This document shows positions 1 through 8,461 of a DNA stretch of 64,000 bases, piece after piece. The notes under the pieces are model-generated. The model made no database searches and was not told the DNA's origin. It saw only the letters and a list, made by a program, of their open reading frames with translations. The stretch is from an uncultured Prevotellaceae bacterium. Its GTDB lineage: Bacteria; Bacteroidota; Bacteroidia; Bacteroidales; Muribaculaceae. Numbering within the stretch: the first letter of the stretch is position 1; each line of letters starts with the position of its first letter. Location of the stretch: positions 1-64,000 of the forward strand of contig CAMYUW010000008.1 of assembly GCA_947302275.1 (NCBI GenBank), in the 5' to 3' direction. A program made the translations under genes and the position numbers.

Positions 1-17
1 AACTTACAACTTAAGAA
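1..17 (+). repeat. Heptamer tract before DUF58 gene (cut by window edge)
   Basis: Two 7-bp units (AACTTAC, AACTTAA) followed by GAA run directly into the ATG at 18. This is the same kind of start-adjacent heptamer tract seen elsewhere in the window and may extend to the left of it. Confidence 0.5.
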
Positions 18-893
18 ATGGATACCAATGAACTGCTGCGCAAGGTCCGCAAGATTGAAATCAAGACCAAGGGCCTGTCGCAGAACATATTTGCCGGCGA
101 GTACCACTCGGCCTTCAAGGGCAGGGGTATGACCTTCAGCGAGGTGCGCGAGTACCAGTATGGTGACGACGTGCGCGACATCGACTGGAATGTCACGGCC
201 CGCTATAACCGCCCCTATGTGAAGGTCTATGAGGAGGAACGTGAACTCACGGTGATGCTGCTGGTCGACGTGAGCGGCAGCAAGGACTTTGGTGCTGTGG
301 GTGCTGCCAAACGCGAGATCATGGCCGAAATCGGTGCCACCATCGCATTCTCGGCAATCGAGAACAACGATAAGGTGGGTGTCATCTTCTTTAGCGACAA
401 GGTTGAGAAGTTTATCCCGCCCAAGAAGGGCCGCAAACACATCTTGCTTGTCATCCGCGAACTGCTCGATTTCCAGCCCGAGAACACCGGAACCGACATT
501 AATATGGTACTGGAATACATGACCAGCGCTCTGAAGAAACGTTGCACCACCTTCCTGGTGAGTGACTTTATCGATGAACATGACTACAGCAAGTCGCTTT
601 CCATTGCCAACCACAAGCATGACGTGATCGCCGTACAGGTATATGACAAGCGCGAGGCTCAGTTGCCCGACGTGGGCCTGATGCGTGTGCGTGACGCCGA
701 GCGCGGCACCATGCGATGGGTGAATACCGGCAGCAAGCGCGTGCGGGATGCTTACAGCCGCTGGTGGTACAACCAGCAGCAAGCCGTCAACAGTACGCTG
801 CAGCGCTGCAACGTGGATCTTGCGACTGTGGCAACCGACGAGGACTACGTCACCGCCCTGATGGGACTGTTCAAGAATAGAGGAGTCAGATAA
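18..893 (+). CDS. DUF58 domain protein, first visible gene of the Bat operon
   Basis: A 291-residue soluble protein with the DUF58 signature (REYQYGDDVRDIDWNVTAR, about residues 44-62) followed by a von Willebrand A-like fold whose metal-site motif DVSGS lies at residues 84-88. No signal peptide or membrane segment is visible, so it should be cytoplasmic. In Bacteroidota this family sits between a MoxR-type AAA ATPase and the BatA/BatB proteins; the MoxR gene would lie just left of the window. A MoxR-DUF58-Bat set is thought to act as a chaperone-like or envelope-stress system, but its biochemical role is unproven. The ATG at 18 is preferred because it starts right after the leader repeat. 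Confidence 0.9.
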   Translation: MDTNELLRKVRKIEIKTKGLSQNIFAGEYHSAFKGRGMTFSEVREYQYGDDVRDIDWNVTARYNRPYVKVYEEERELTVMLLVDVSGSKDFGAVGAAKREIMAEIGATIAFSAIENNDKVGVIFFSDKVEKFIPPKKGRKHILLVIRELLDFQPENTGTDINMVLEYMTSALKKRCTTFLVSDFIDEHDYSKSLSIANHKHDVIAVQVYDKREAQLPDVGLMRVRDAERGTMRWVNTGSKRVRDAYSRWWYNQQQAVNSTLQRCNVDLATVATDEDYVTALMGLFKNRGVR

Positions 894-901
894 TAACTGG
901 A

Positions 902-944
902 ATTAGACACTAGAAACCAGAAACTAGGGAACTAGAAACTGATA
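902..944 (+). repeat. Heptamer tract ACTAGAA-type
   Basis: Consecutive 7-bp units ATTAGAC, ACTAGAA, ACCAGAA, ACTAGGG, then one extra A, ACTAGAA and ACTGATA fill the spacer between the DUF58 gene and the next start codon at 953. The function is unknown. Confidence 0.7.
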
Positions 945-952
945 AGAATAAC

Positions 953-1909
953 ATGTCACAACACGTGAGACATATCGTGATGACCGCCGTGGCGCTGATG
1001 GCTGTAGCTTTCGGGGCATGGGGCGGCAACGTCACCTTCAAGGCAAAGCTCGATAGTGCCACTCTGCTCATGGGTAAGACCACGGCGCTGCACTTGGAAA
1101 TCACTCAGGATAAGGGTGCGCGTGGCTTCTTCCCTGGCGAACAGGCCGACACCTTAAGTGCGATGGTGGAGATTGCCGAACGTCCTCAGGCCGACACGAT
1201 TGACCTGGGCAACAACCGCATTCAGATCAACCGTGACCTCATCATCCAGAGCTTTGACTCGGGCATGTGGATCATCAAGCCCATCCCCTATGTGGTGAAT
1301 GGCGATACCGCCTATTGCAACCAGCTCACCCTCAAGGTGCTGCCTGTTGACGTGAGCCAGATGAAGGATGTCCATGACATCAAACCCGTAGAGGAAGTGC
1401 CCTTCAACCTGCTGGACTGGCTGCCCAACTACTGGTGGGCATGGCTGCTGGCTCTGCTGCTCATTGGTGGCGGCATCTGGGCTTACCGCAAGTATTACAA
1501 GAAAGGAATCAATCCGTTGAAGCCAACCAGAAAGCGTCTGCCGCCCTACGAGGAGGCGATGATCAACCTTCAGAACCTTAAGGCCGCCCAGTTGTGGCAG
1601 AAGGGCCAGGAGAAGGAATATTTCACTGGCTTGACCGACATCCTGCGTGTCTATATTGACCGCCGTTTCCACATCAATGCCGTTGAGATGACTTCGTCGC
1701 AGATTATCGACACCTTGAAGGAAAACAAGGAGACCAAGGCGGTGAATGAGCAATTGGAAATGATTCTCGAGGTGGCTGACATCGTGAAGTTTGCCAACGC
1801 ACGACCCCTTGCCGATGACAACGAGGTCGCCTACCAGCGTGCGGTGAATTTCGTCGAGGCCACGCGACCTGTTGAACAACCCGTAAAGAAAGAGGAGGCC
1901 AAGAAATGA
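953..1909 (+). CDS. Bat-operon membrane protein (DUF4381-like)
   Basis: A 318-residue protein with an N-terminal signal segment (about residues 1-24), an extracytoplasmic domain of about 130 residues, one membrane helix (about 161-178, WAWLLALLLIGGG) and a basic, helical cytoplasmic tail. This layout matches the protein usually found between DUF58 and BatA in Bacteroidota. Its stop codon overlaps the batA start (ATGATG at 1906), which implies translational coupling. It probably anchors or links the VWA proteins at the membrane; that is inference from position only. Confidence 0.75.
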   Translation: MSQHVRHIVMTAVALMAVAFGAWGGNVTFKAKLDSATLLMGKTTALHLEITQDKGARGFFPGEQADTLSAMVEIAERPQADTIDLGNNRIQINRDLIIQSFDSGMWIIKPIPYVVNGDTAYCNQLTLKVLPVDVSQMKDVHDIKPVEEVPFNLLDWLPNYWWAWLLALLLIGGGIWAYRKYYKKGINPLKPTRKRLPPYEEAMINLQNLKAAQLWQKGQEKEYFTGLTDILRVYIDRRFHINAVEMTSSQIIDTLKENKETKAVNEQLEMILEVADIVKFANARPLADDNEVAYQRAVNFVEATRPVEQPVKKEEAKK

Positions 1910-2901
1910 TGAATCTTGCTCACCCAGGATGGTTGTGGCTGCTGCCCGTGCTGATGATACCCCTCATCGCATGGTACATCTATAGCCAGGACAAGAACGA
2001 GCCCGAGATGAACGTGTCTTCAACCCGCGCTTTTGATGGCATGGGCACGAGCTGGAAAGTGTGGCTCAAGCACTTGTCGTTTGCCCTCAAGCTGGCCGCA
2101 TTGGCATGTCTTATCGTCATCCTGTGCCGTCCGCAAACCAAGGATAGCTGGTCCACCAGCGATGTGGAAGGCACCGACATTGTCATTGCCCTTGACGTTT
2201 CGACCAGTATGCTCGCCAAGGACTTTTCACCTAACCGCTTCGAGAGCGCCAAACGTGTGGCCACCCAGTTTGTCAGTGGACGCGACCACGACAACATCGG
2301 TCTGGTGCTTTTTGCCGGCGAGAGTTTTACTCAGGTGCCCATGACCATGGATAACGCCACGCTGGTTAATGCCATTGGACAGACCGAAATCGGCACACTT
2401 GAGGATGGTACAGCCATTGGCGACGGCATTGCTACCGCCATCAACCGCATACGTGACGGCAAGGCCAAGAGCAAGAGCATCATCCTGCTCACCGACGGAT
2501 CTAATAACACGGGTGTGGTGGCTCCCAACACGGCTGCCGACATCGCCCGCAAGTACGGTATCAAGATTTACACCATCGGCGTGGGCAGTAACGGAACCGC
2601 CGAATACCCTGTCGCCATCGACTATGCTGGTAATATCCAGTACCAGCGTATGCCTGTCGTTATCGATGAAGCTACCCTCAAGAACATTGCAGCCAACACG
2701 GGCGGCAAGTACTTCCGTGCCACTTCGGGCAATGTGCTGAGCAATATCTTCAAGGAGATTGACCAGATGGAGAAGACCCACATGGACGTGCAGCGTTTTA
2801 CCCACACCGAGGACCATTACGAGCCATGGGCACTGCTCCTCTTGGGATTGCTGCTGTTAAGTCTTCTGCTGGATTACACGTTATTGAGACACATCCCTTG
2901 A
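1906..2901 (+). CDS. batA: BatA, VWA-domain membrane protein
   Basis: A 331-residue protein with two N-terminal membrane helices (about 8-26 and 56-74), a von Willebrand A domain with an intact MIDAS motif DVSTS (residues 97-101), and a C-terminal membrane helix (about 305-325). The order helix-helix-VWA-helix is that of the Bacteroides aerotolerance protein BatA. The VWA domain should face the periplasm and bind a metal-dependent partner. The start overlaps the preceding gene by 4 bp. Bat proteins were linked to oxygen tolerance in Bacteroides fragilis, but their exact mechanism is unknown. Confidence 0.93.
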   Translation: MMNLAHPGWLWLLPVLMIPLIAWYIYSQDKNEPEMNVSSTRAFDGMGTSWKVWLKHLSFALKLAALACLIVILCRPQTKDSWSTSDVEGTDIVIALDVSTSMLAKDFSPNRFESAKRVATQFVSGRDHDNIGLVLFAGESFTQVPMTMDNATLVNAIGQTEIGTLEDGTAIGDGIATAINRIRDGKAKSKSIILLTDGSNNTGVVAPNTAADIARKYGIKIYTIGVGSNGTAEYPVAIDYAGNIQYQRMPVVIDEATLKNIAANTGGKYFRATSGNVLSNIFKEIDQMEKTHMDVQRFTHTEDHYEPWALLLLGLLLLSLLLDYTLLRHIP

Positions 2902-2919
2902 GTTTTATCCATTGCCTGA

Positions 2920-2961
2920 TAACTGAAAACTAGAAACAAGGGACTAGAAACTAGAAACTGA
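2920..2961 (+). repeat. Heptamer tract AAACTAG-type before batB
   Basis: Six uninterrupted 7-bp units (TAACTGA, AAACTAG, AAACAAG, GGACTAG, AAACTAG, AAACTGA) are followed by two bases and then the batB ATG at 2964. The unit resembles the tract at 902-944, in the same operon. Confidence 0.8.
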
Positions 2962-2963
2962 AT

Positions 2964-4052
2964 ATGATCAATTTTGCTCATCCGCAATATTTCTACCTGC
3001 TGCTCCTGCTGCCTGCACTGGCACTGCTGTTCCTGTGGAACCGCCGTGACCGTCAAAAGCGGCTGCAGCGTTACGGCAAGCGCGCCTCCATCGAGCCCTT
3101 GATGCCCGAGGTGTCGCGTTACAAGCCATGGATTCGCCTTGTGCTGGAATTGCTGTTGCTCACCATGGTCATTGTGGTGCTGGCCCGTCCTCGTGCCGGT
3201 TCCAGTAAGACGACTACCCAGGTGCATGGCATCGAGGTGATGGTCGCTGTTGACGTTTCCAACTCGATGAACGCGTCGAGTACCGATAATCCTCAAGATG
3301 TGAGCCGCTTGCAGCGCTCCAAAATGATACTGCAGAAACTCATCGACCGCCTCGACAACAACAAGGTGGGACTCATTGTGTTTGCTGGCAATGCCTATAT
3401 GCAAATGCCTATGACCGGAGATGCCGCTTCGGCCAAGTTGTTCCTTAACGGCATCAACACTAGCATGGCACCCACTCAGGGTACTGCCATCGGAGCCGCC
3501 ATCAATCTGGCGCTTAACGGTTTCTCACAGAGTAAAAAGGCCCAAAAGGCCATTATCATCATTACCGATGGTGAGAATTTCGAAGATGATGCCGTGGGCG
3601 CCGCTAAGGAGGCCGCCAAACAGGGCGTTCAGGTCGATGTCATCGGTGTGGGTTCGACTAAAGGTGCCCCCATTCCGATGGATGGAGGCTATCTCACCGA
3701 CGACAGCGGCAACCCAGTGACGACTTACCTCAACGAGAAGATGGCCCAAGAGATTGCCCAGGCCGGAAAGGGAGTCTATATCTCGGGCACGGCATCTGAT
3801 GCCGTCTCAACCCTGCAAGAGACACTCGACAAGCTCGCGAAGAGCGATTTGGCTGCGATAACCTATACCCAGCACGACGAGCAGTTCCCCGTGTTCGCCA
3901 CTATTGCGCTACTGCTTTTGCTGGGCCTGTTGTTCCTGCTCGAACGCAAGAACCCGTGGCTCAAGAAATACAATTTCTTCACTAAGGAAAAGAAAGAAAA
4001 CACCTTTAGCAATGAAACTGCCAAGCATCAAGATAAGAAAGACCAGCAGTAA
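2964..4052 (+). CDS. batB: BatB, VWA-domain membrane protein
   Basis: A 362-residue paralogue of BatA: it starts with the same INxAHPxxx-type leader, has two N-terminal membrane helices (about 8-25 and 57-73), a VWA domain with MIDAS motif DVSNS (residues 97-101), and a C-terminal helix (about 318-335) followed by a lysine-rich cytoplasmic tail. The conserved TDGENFEDDA segment in the VWA domain supports the BatB assignment. Its last 41 bases overlap the start of batC in another frame, so the two are likely translated in a coupled way. Confidence 0.92.
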   Translation: MINFAHPQYFYLLLLLPALALLFLWNRRDRQKRLQRYGKRASIEPLMPEVSRYKPWIRLVLELLLLTMVIVVLARPRAGSSKTTTQVHGIEVMVAVDVSNSMNASSTDNPQDVSRLQRSKMILQKLIDRLDNNKVGLIVFAGNAYMQMPMTGDAASAKLFLNGINTSMAPTQGTAIGAAINLALNGFSQSKKAQKAIIIITDGENFEDDAVGAAKEAAKQGVQVDVIGVGSTKGAPIPMDGGYLTDDSGNPVTTYLNEKMAQEIAQAGKGVYISGTASDAVSTLQETLDKLAKSDLAAITYTQHDEQFPVFATIALLLLLGLLFLLERKNPWLKKYNFFTKEKKENTFSNETAKHQDKKDQQ

Positions 4053-4887
4053 TCTGCTTATGATGGTCATCATGACCGCTGTGATGGCCTTGGGTACCGC
4101 AACGCCTGCCATGGCTGCAGACAAGGGACCCAAGATGAACAAGCAAGAGCGTGTGTGCCTGCGCAACGGTAACAAGCTGTATGAGAAGAAACGCTATGCC
4201 GAGGCTGAAGTCGAGTACCGAAAGGCCCTCCAAGCCAATCCTGCCAGCGAAAAGGCTCAATTCAACCTCGCTACGGCACTTATGCGTCAGGGTAGCGTCA
4301 CATCTCAGGAGAATGATGATAAGAACCCGATGAAGCAGGCCGAAGGGTTACTCACTAACTTGGCCAAGAGTGCCCAGGACAAGCAACTGCGCGGCAAGGC
4401 CAGCTATGACTTGGGTAACATTGCCTATGGCCGCCAGCAGTATGGCCAGGCGGTGGAATTCTACAAGCAAGCCTTGCGTTGCAATCCCGATGACGACCAG
4501 GCCCGTCATAACTTGCGTCTGGCCCAGCTCAAGAAGCAACAACAAGATCAGAACAAGGATCAGAATAATAAGGATCAAAATAAGGACCAAAACAAGGACC
4601 AGAACAAAGACAACAAGGATCAGAACAAAGACCAGAATAAGGACAATCAAGATCAAAACAAGGATCAGAACAAAGATAATCAAGACAAACAGAATCAAAA
4701 CCAAAACCAGAACCAGAATCAGGACCAGCAACAGCCCAAACAACAGCAGGGCGGCATGAGCCAGCAGAATGCCGAGCAGGTGCTCAAGGCCATGCAGGAC
4801 CGTGAGCGGGCCACCCAGCAGCGCATCAATGCCCAGCAGGCTCAGCAGCAGCGGCATGAGCGCCAGCGTACCAACCGGAAATGGTAG
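4012..4887 (+). CDS. batC: BatC, TPR protein with Gln/Asn/Lys/Asp-rich tail
   Basis: The ATG at 4012 is chosen because it opens a good signal peptide (MKLPSIKIRK... with cleavage near PAMA-ADKG, about residue 35); a longer in-frame reading from 3904 only covers batB coding sequence. The mature protein has tetratricopeptide repeats (about residues 50-175, for example AEAEVEYRKALQANP and AVEFYKQALRCNPDD) and then a long low-complexity region of repeated DQNKDQNKD units (about 180-245). It sits between batB and batD, as in other Bat operons. TPRs probably hold Bat partners together in the periplasm. The repeat tail may vary in length between strains. Confidence 0.88.
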   Translation: MKLPSIKIRKTSSNLLMMVIMTAVMALGTATPAMAADKGPKMNKQERVCLRNGNKLYEKKRYAEAEVEYRKALQANPASEKAQFNLATALMRQGSVTSQENDDKNPMKQAEGLLTNLAKSAQDKQLRGKASYDLGNIAYGRQQYGQAVEFYKQALRCNPDDDQARHNLRLAQLKKQQQDQNKDQNNKDQNKDQNKDQNKDNKDQNKDQNKDNQDQNKDQNKDNQDKQNQNQNQNQNQDQQQPKQQQGGMSQQNAEQVLKAMQDRERATQQRINAQQAQQQRHERQRTNRKW

Positions 4888-4931
4888 AAGGCAATAGGTT
4901 TTATGCTGAGAATTGAAAACCGAAAAAGTCA

Positions 4932-6758
4932 ATGAAGCGAATTTTCACGATAACAATACTGCTCTTGACCTCAATTTTGGTCACTCATGCGGCCTCTTTC
5001 ACAGTCGAGGCACCCAGGCAGGTGGTCGAGGACAATAAGTTCAACGTCACGTTTGTCCTCAACAATGGTGAGGGCAGCGCTTTCACTCCACCTGAAGTGA
5101 GCGGCGCCAAGCTCATCTACGGCCCTAGCGTATCGCACAGCTACAGTTCGTCATGGGTCAACGGAAAATCGAGCAGCAGTTCGAGCGAGGAATATACGAT
5201 GATCTATAAGGCCACAGCCACAGGTAAGTGCCATATCGGCGCCGCCTCGGTTACGGTTGGCGGCAAGCGTATGTCAACCAAGGCTTTCACCATCGAAGTA
5301 CTCCCATCGGGCAGCCATGCGAGTCAGCAGTCTCAGCAACAGACCACGCCTGGTGCACCCACGCCCTACAGCGACCCGATGACACAGAGTGCAGACAAGT
5401 CGGTGAGCGGCAAAGACCTGTTTGTGCGCATCGAGATGTCCAAACCGCGAGTCTATGAGCAGCAGGCTGTTGTATGCACTATCAAGTTATACACCAAGTA
5501 CCAGATTTCGCAGTTCATGCCCACCATACAGCCCTCATTCGATGGCTTCCTCATCGAGGAGATTCCTGTGCAGCCCAGCCTGAACAAGGTGGAAACCCTG
5601 AATGGCGAGCGCTACATGACGGCGATTCTCAAGCAGTGCATCCTGTATCCGCAGCAGAGCGGCAAGTTGACCATTTCGTCGGGCAACTATGACGTCAGTG
5701 TGGTTCAGTTCGACACCTTCCGCAGCATCTTTGGCACCATCTCCAAACCAGTGGAGAAGAATTTGAAGGTGACCAGTAACAAGGCGACGGTCAATATCCT
5801 GCCATTACCTGAGCCCAAGCCCGCATCGTTCACTGGTGCCGTGGGCCGCTTCAATGTCACGACCGACCTCAAGCCTGCCACGGGTCACAAGACCTATAGC
5901 GCTGCTACCTACCGATACATCATCAGTGGCACGGGCAACATCAAGTACATCAAGGCGCCCGAAATTCAGTTCCCCGCCCAATTTGATGTCTATGACCCCA
6001 AAACCGATGCCCAAGTCAATGATGGCGCTGGCGACATGAGCGGCAGAGTCGTGATGGACTATACATTTATTCCGCAGTATGCCGGCGAGTTTGAAATCCC
6101 GGCAAGCGAGTTTTCATACTTCGACCCCGATGCGGGCAAGTATGTGACCGTACCTGTTCCTGCCCGTCACCTCACCGTGGCCAAGGGAGAAGGCCAGCCG
6201 AGCAATCACTACCGCATGAAGAATATGGACATCCGCCCCATCAAGAACGGTGACTTGGGGCTGAAGAAGTCTCACGGCTATATTGTGGACAGTTGGGCCT
6301 ACTGGTTGTGGTTCCTGCTCCCGTTGATGGCGCTGGTGGCCCTGTTGCTGTATTACCGCAAGCAACTCAAGGAGCGTGCCGACGTGCGCCGCATGCGCTC
6401 CAAGCGTGCCAGCAAGGTGGCTCAGCGTCGCCTCAAGGCTGCCCGTGGCTTTGCCTCGCGTGGCGACCGTAGCGGTTTCTATGCCGAGATGCTCAATGCT
6501 CTGTGGGGTTATATGAGCGACAAACTGTCGATTCCCGTGAGTGAGCTGAGCAAGGATAACATCAATGCCGAGTTGGAGAAGTATGGCATCGACGAGCAGC
6601 TACGTCAGGAGTCGATGGCACTCATTGACAAATGTGAATTTGCCCAGTATGCCCCGGAATTGGCATCCGGCGACATGAATGCCGTCCTCGACGATGCAGC
6701 GGGCATCATCGATCGACTGGAAAGTGTAAAACGCAAGAAAACCTCTGTGGAGTCATGA
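4932..6758 (+). CDS. batD: BatD, BatD-family membrane protein
   Basis: A 608-residue protein with a signal peptide (about 1-20), a long extracytoplasmic region of beta-rich repeats including the serine-rich SYSSSWVNGKSSSSSSEEYT-like segment, one membrane helix (about 455-478) and a cytoplasmic C-terminus of about 130 residues. This is the usual architecture of BatD (oxygen-tolerance family). The stop overlaps the next start by 4 bp (ATGA at 6755). It probably works with BatA/B/C in the envelope; the exact role is not known for the family. Confidence 0.9.
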   Translation: MKRIFTITILLLTSILVTHAASFTVEAPRQVVEDNKFNVTFVLNNGEGSAFTPPEVSGAKLIYGPSVSHSYSSSWVNGKSSSSSSEEYTMIYKATATGKCHIGAASVTVGGKRMSTKAFTIEVLPSGSHASQQSQQQTTPGAPTPYSDPMTQSADKSVSGKDLFVRIEMSKPRVYEQQAVVCTIKLYTKYQISQFMPTIQPSFDGFLIEEIPVQPSLNKVETLNGERYMTAILKQCILYPQQSGKLTISSGNYDVSVVQFDTFRSIFGTISKPVEKNLKVTSNKATVNILPLPEPKPASFTGAVGRFNVTTDLKPATGHKTYSAATYRYIISGTGNIKYIKAPEIQFPAQFDVYDPKTDAQVNDGAGDMSGRVVMDYTFIPQYAGEFEIPASEFSYFDPDAGKYVTVPVPARHLTVAKGEGQPSNHYRMKNMDIRPIKNGDLGLKKSHGYIVDSWAYWLWFLLPLMALVALLLYYRKQLKERADVRRMRSKRASKVAQRRLKAARGFASRGDRSGFYAEMLNALWGYMSDKLSIPVSELSKDNINAELEKYGIDEQLRQESMALIDKCEFAQYAPELASGDMNAVLDDAAGIIDRLESVKRKKTSVES

Positions 6759-7525
6759 AACAGCTATTTTTCACTATACTTTTAACTGTATTGGCTTTGC
6801 CGGTATTTGCCAGTAACGCCAATCTTGAACGCGCTCACCAAGCCTATAAGCAGGAACTCTATAACGAGGCATTGAAACTCTATCTGCAGGAGGCCGAGAA
6901 AACGGGTGTCTCTTCATCACTTTATTGCAATATCGGTGACACCTATTACCGCCTGAAGGACAACGTGCATGCCGTGCTCTACTATGAGCGCGCCCTGTTG
7001 CTTGACCCGTCGAATGGTGACGCAAGGTTCAACCTGGAGTTTGTGCGCGGCAAGATGCAGTTGCCCGATGATGCGGGCGACTCGTGGTTCAGCAACTGGG
7101 TGGATCAGACGGTAAGCCGCCTGTCCAGCAACACGTGGGCGATAATAGCGATTATTACTTTCCTGCTCTTCCTTGTTGCCGTGGCTGCCTATCTGTTCAT
7201 GGACAACGTGCTGATTCGCAAGATCGGTTTCTTTGGCGGAGCCTTGTTGATAGTGGCAAGCATTTTGGCCAATCTGGCGGCTTTCCATGTCTATCACAAA
7301 GCCACAGGAGGTAATGGTGCCATAGTGATGCCCGAGAGTGTGACATTGAGCACAGCACCCCGCGAGCCCCGCGACAAGGAGGAAGAAGCCTTCCAACTCC
7401 AGCAGGGCACCCGTGTTGAGATTGTTGATTCCATCGCTGACAAGACCCACGGCAAGTGGTTGCAAGTCTCCACTGCTGGTGGCCACAAGGCTTGGATCAA
7501 CGCTAAGGATGTGGAAGTGATATGA
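6755..7525 (+). CDS. batE: BatE, TPR and SH3-like membrane protein
   Basis: A 256-residue protein: signal peptide (1-19), TPR region (about 20-95, with YNEALKLYLQEAEKTG and YYERALLLDPSNGDARFNLE), two adjacent membrane helices (about 130-150 and 155-177), then a C-terminal bacterial SH3-like domain (about 205-256, ending in GKWLQVSTAGGHKAWINAKD). This matches the last gene of Bacteroidota Bat operons. A strong hairpin follows directly, so the operon probably ends here. Confidence 0.88.
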   Translation: MKQLFFTILLTVLALPVFASNANLERAHQAYKQELYNEALKLYLQEAEKTGVSSSLYCNIGDTYYRLKDNVHAVLYYERALLLDPSNGDARFNLEFVRGKMQLPDDAGDSWFSNWVDQTVSRLSSNTWAIIAIITFLLFLVAVAAYLFMDNVLIRKIGFFGGALLIVASILANLAAFHVYHKATGGNGAIVMPESVTLSTAPREPRDKEEEAFQLQQGTRVEIVDSIADKTHGKWLQVSTAGGHKAWINAKDVEVI

Positions 7526-7549
7526 TCCATTGCGCTACTGCGCAATGGA
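7526..7549 (+). terminator. Hairpin after batE
   Basis: A perfect 10-bp stem (TCCATTGCGC / GCGCAATGGA) with a TACT loop begins on the base after the batE stop codon. No clean T-run follows; the heptamer array starts instead. It may end the Bat transcript or protect its 3' end. Confidence 0.6.
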
Positions 7550-7619
7550 GTTTAGAGTTTAGAGTTTAAAGTTTAGGGTTTAAAGTTTAGAGTTTAGGGT
7601 TTAGGGTTTAGAGTTTAGA
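7550..7619. repeat. Ten-unit heptamer array GTTTAGR
   Basis: Exactly ten consecutive 7-bp units: GTTTAGA (five), GTTTAGG (three) and GTTTAAA (two). It is the longest and most regular of the heptamer tracts in this window. The TTTAGGG variant happens to equal a plant telomere repeat, which is a coincidence of composition. Confidence 0.95.
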
Positions 7620-7644
7620 GCTTTCGCCCTCAGTGTTTATCTAT

Positions 7645-7664
7645 GCCGTGACTCCTGTCACGGC
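7645..7664. other. Short hairpin before PAP2 gene
   Basis: GCCGTGAC and GTCACGGC form an 8-bp perfect stem with a TCCT loop, 23 bp before the next start codon. It could be a leader hairpin or an operator. Confidence 0.4.
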
Positions 7665-7687
7665 CAACAAAGGAAAAGCTGAAACAA

Positions 7688-8350
7688 ATGATAGAGTATC
7701 TGAATGATATAGATGCCGATGCGCTGCTGGCGGTAAATGGTCTGCATGACCTGTTCCAGGATGCCTTTTGGTGGATGGTAACGGCTAAATGGTCGTCTCT
7801 CTTGCTCGTGCTGGCTCTCATGTGGTTGCTGTTGCACCAGAACCGTCGCCACGTTGCCCTTGTGTTGGCCATGCTGGCTCTTGCTGTTCTGTTGGCCGAC
7901 CAGGTATCATCGGGCCTTATCAAGCACCTGGTGGAGCGCCTCCGCCCCACCCATGACCCCTCGCTCGAATCGATGGTACATGTTGTCAACGGCTACCGCG
8001 GAGGTCTGTATGGTTTCGTGTCAAGCCATGCCGCCAACTCCTTTGCTGTCGCCACACTGCTCTCCTTCGTCATGCGGCACAGGCTGGTCACCCTCTCGCT
8101 GTTCACGTGGTCCTTGCTGCAGTGTTATAGCCGCATGTATTTGGGTGTCCATTACCCGGGCGACATTCTCGGCGGCATCGTTGTGGGCATGCTTGCAGGA
8201 TGGCTCGTGTGGCGCCTCATGTGCTGGATTCAACGCCGCTGGCATCTCCCCGACGGATATTATACCCGCACTGATGCCACCATTATGTTCTCCTCATTTG
8301 TTGTCACCATTCTCTCCCTCCTTGCCGCTTCCCTGATTCAAACTTTCTGA
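7688..8350 (+). CDS. PAP2-family membrane phosphatase
   Basis: A 220-residue integral membrane protein of the type 2 phosphatidic acid phosphatase family. The three-part phosphatase signature is present: K79-x6-R86-P87, the SSH motif with H114 (in place of PSGH), and SR-x5-H-x3-D with R149, H155 and D159. About five to six membrane helices surround these motifs. Members remove phosphate from lipid or isoprenoid pyrophosphates, such as undecaprenyl-PP, or from lipid A. The exact substrate cannot be told from sequence. Confidence 0.9.
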   Translation: MIEYLNDIDADALLAVNGLHDLFQDAFWWMVTAKWSSLLLVLALMWLLLHQNRRHVALVLAMLALAVLLADQVSSGLIKHLVERLRPTHDPSLESMVHVVNGYRGGLYGFVSSHAANSFAVATLLSFVMRHRLVTLSLFTWSLLQCYSRMYLGVHYPGDILGGIVVGMLAGWLVWRLMCWIQRRWHLPDGYYTRTDATIMFSSFVVTILSLLAASLIQTF

Positions 8351-8378
8351 CAAAAAGTGCTTTTTTGTTGGATAATAA

Positions 8379-8410
8379 TTTTGTGATTTGATGGGATTGT
8401 TATATCTTTG
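8379..8410 (+). promoter_or_regulatory. Bacteroidota promoter for small DNA-binding protein
   Basis: TTTTG at 8379-8383, a 19-bp gap, then TATCTTTG (TAnnTTTG) at 8403-8410. The start codon used here (8462) lies about 50 bp downstream. Confidence 0.65.
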
Positions 8411-8461
8411 GGGAAAATTAGTATTGTAAGGAAATTCAACAGATTAAATAAGCGCTTTGAT

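Noticed and set aside
4348..4932. 194-residue hydrophobic frame on the minus strand opposite batC
   Set aside because: It is the antisense of the repetitive DQNK coding region; the leucine/valine/isoleucine string is a mirror of those codons.
7550..7619. Telomere-like repeat suggesting eukaryotic or linear-end DNA
   Set aside because: Only three of ten units equal TTTAGGG; the array is interstitial, flanked by bacterial genes, and belongs with the other heptamer tracts of differing sequence.
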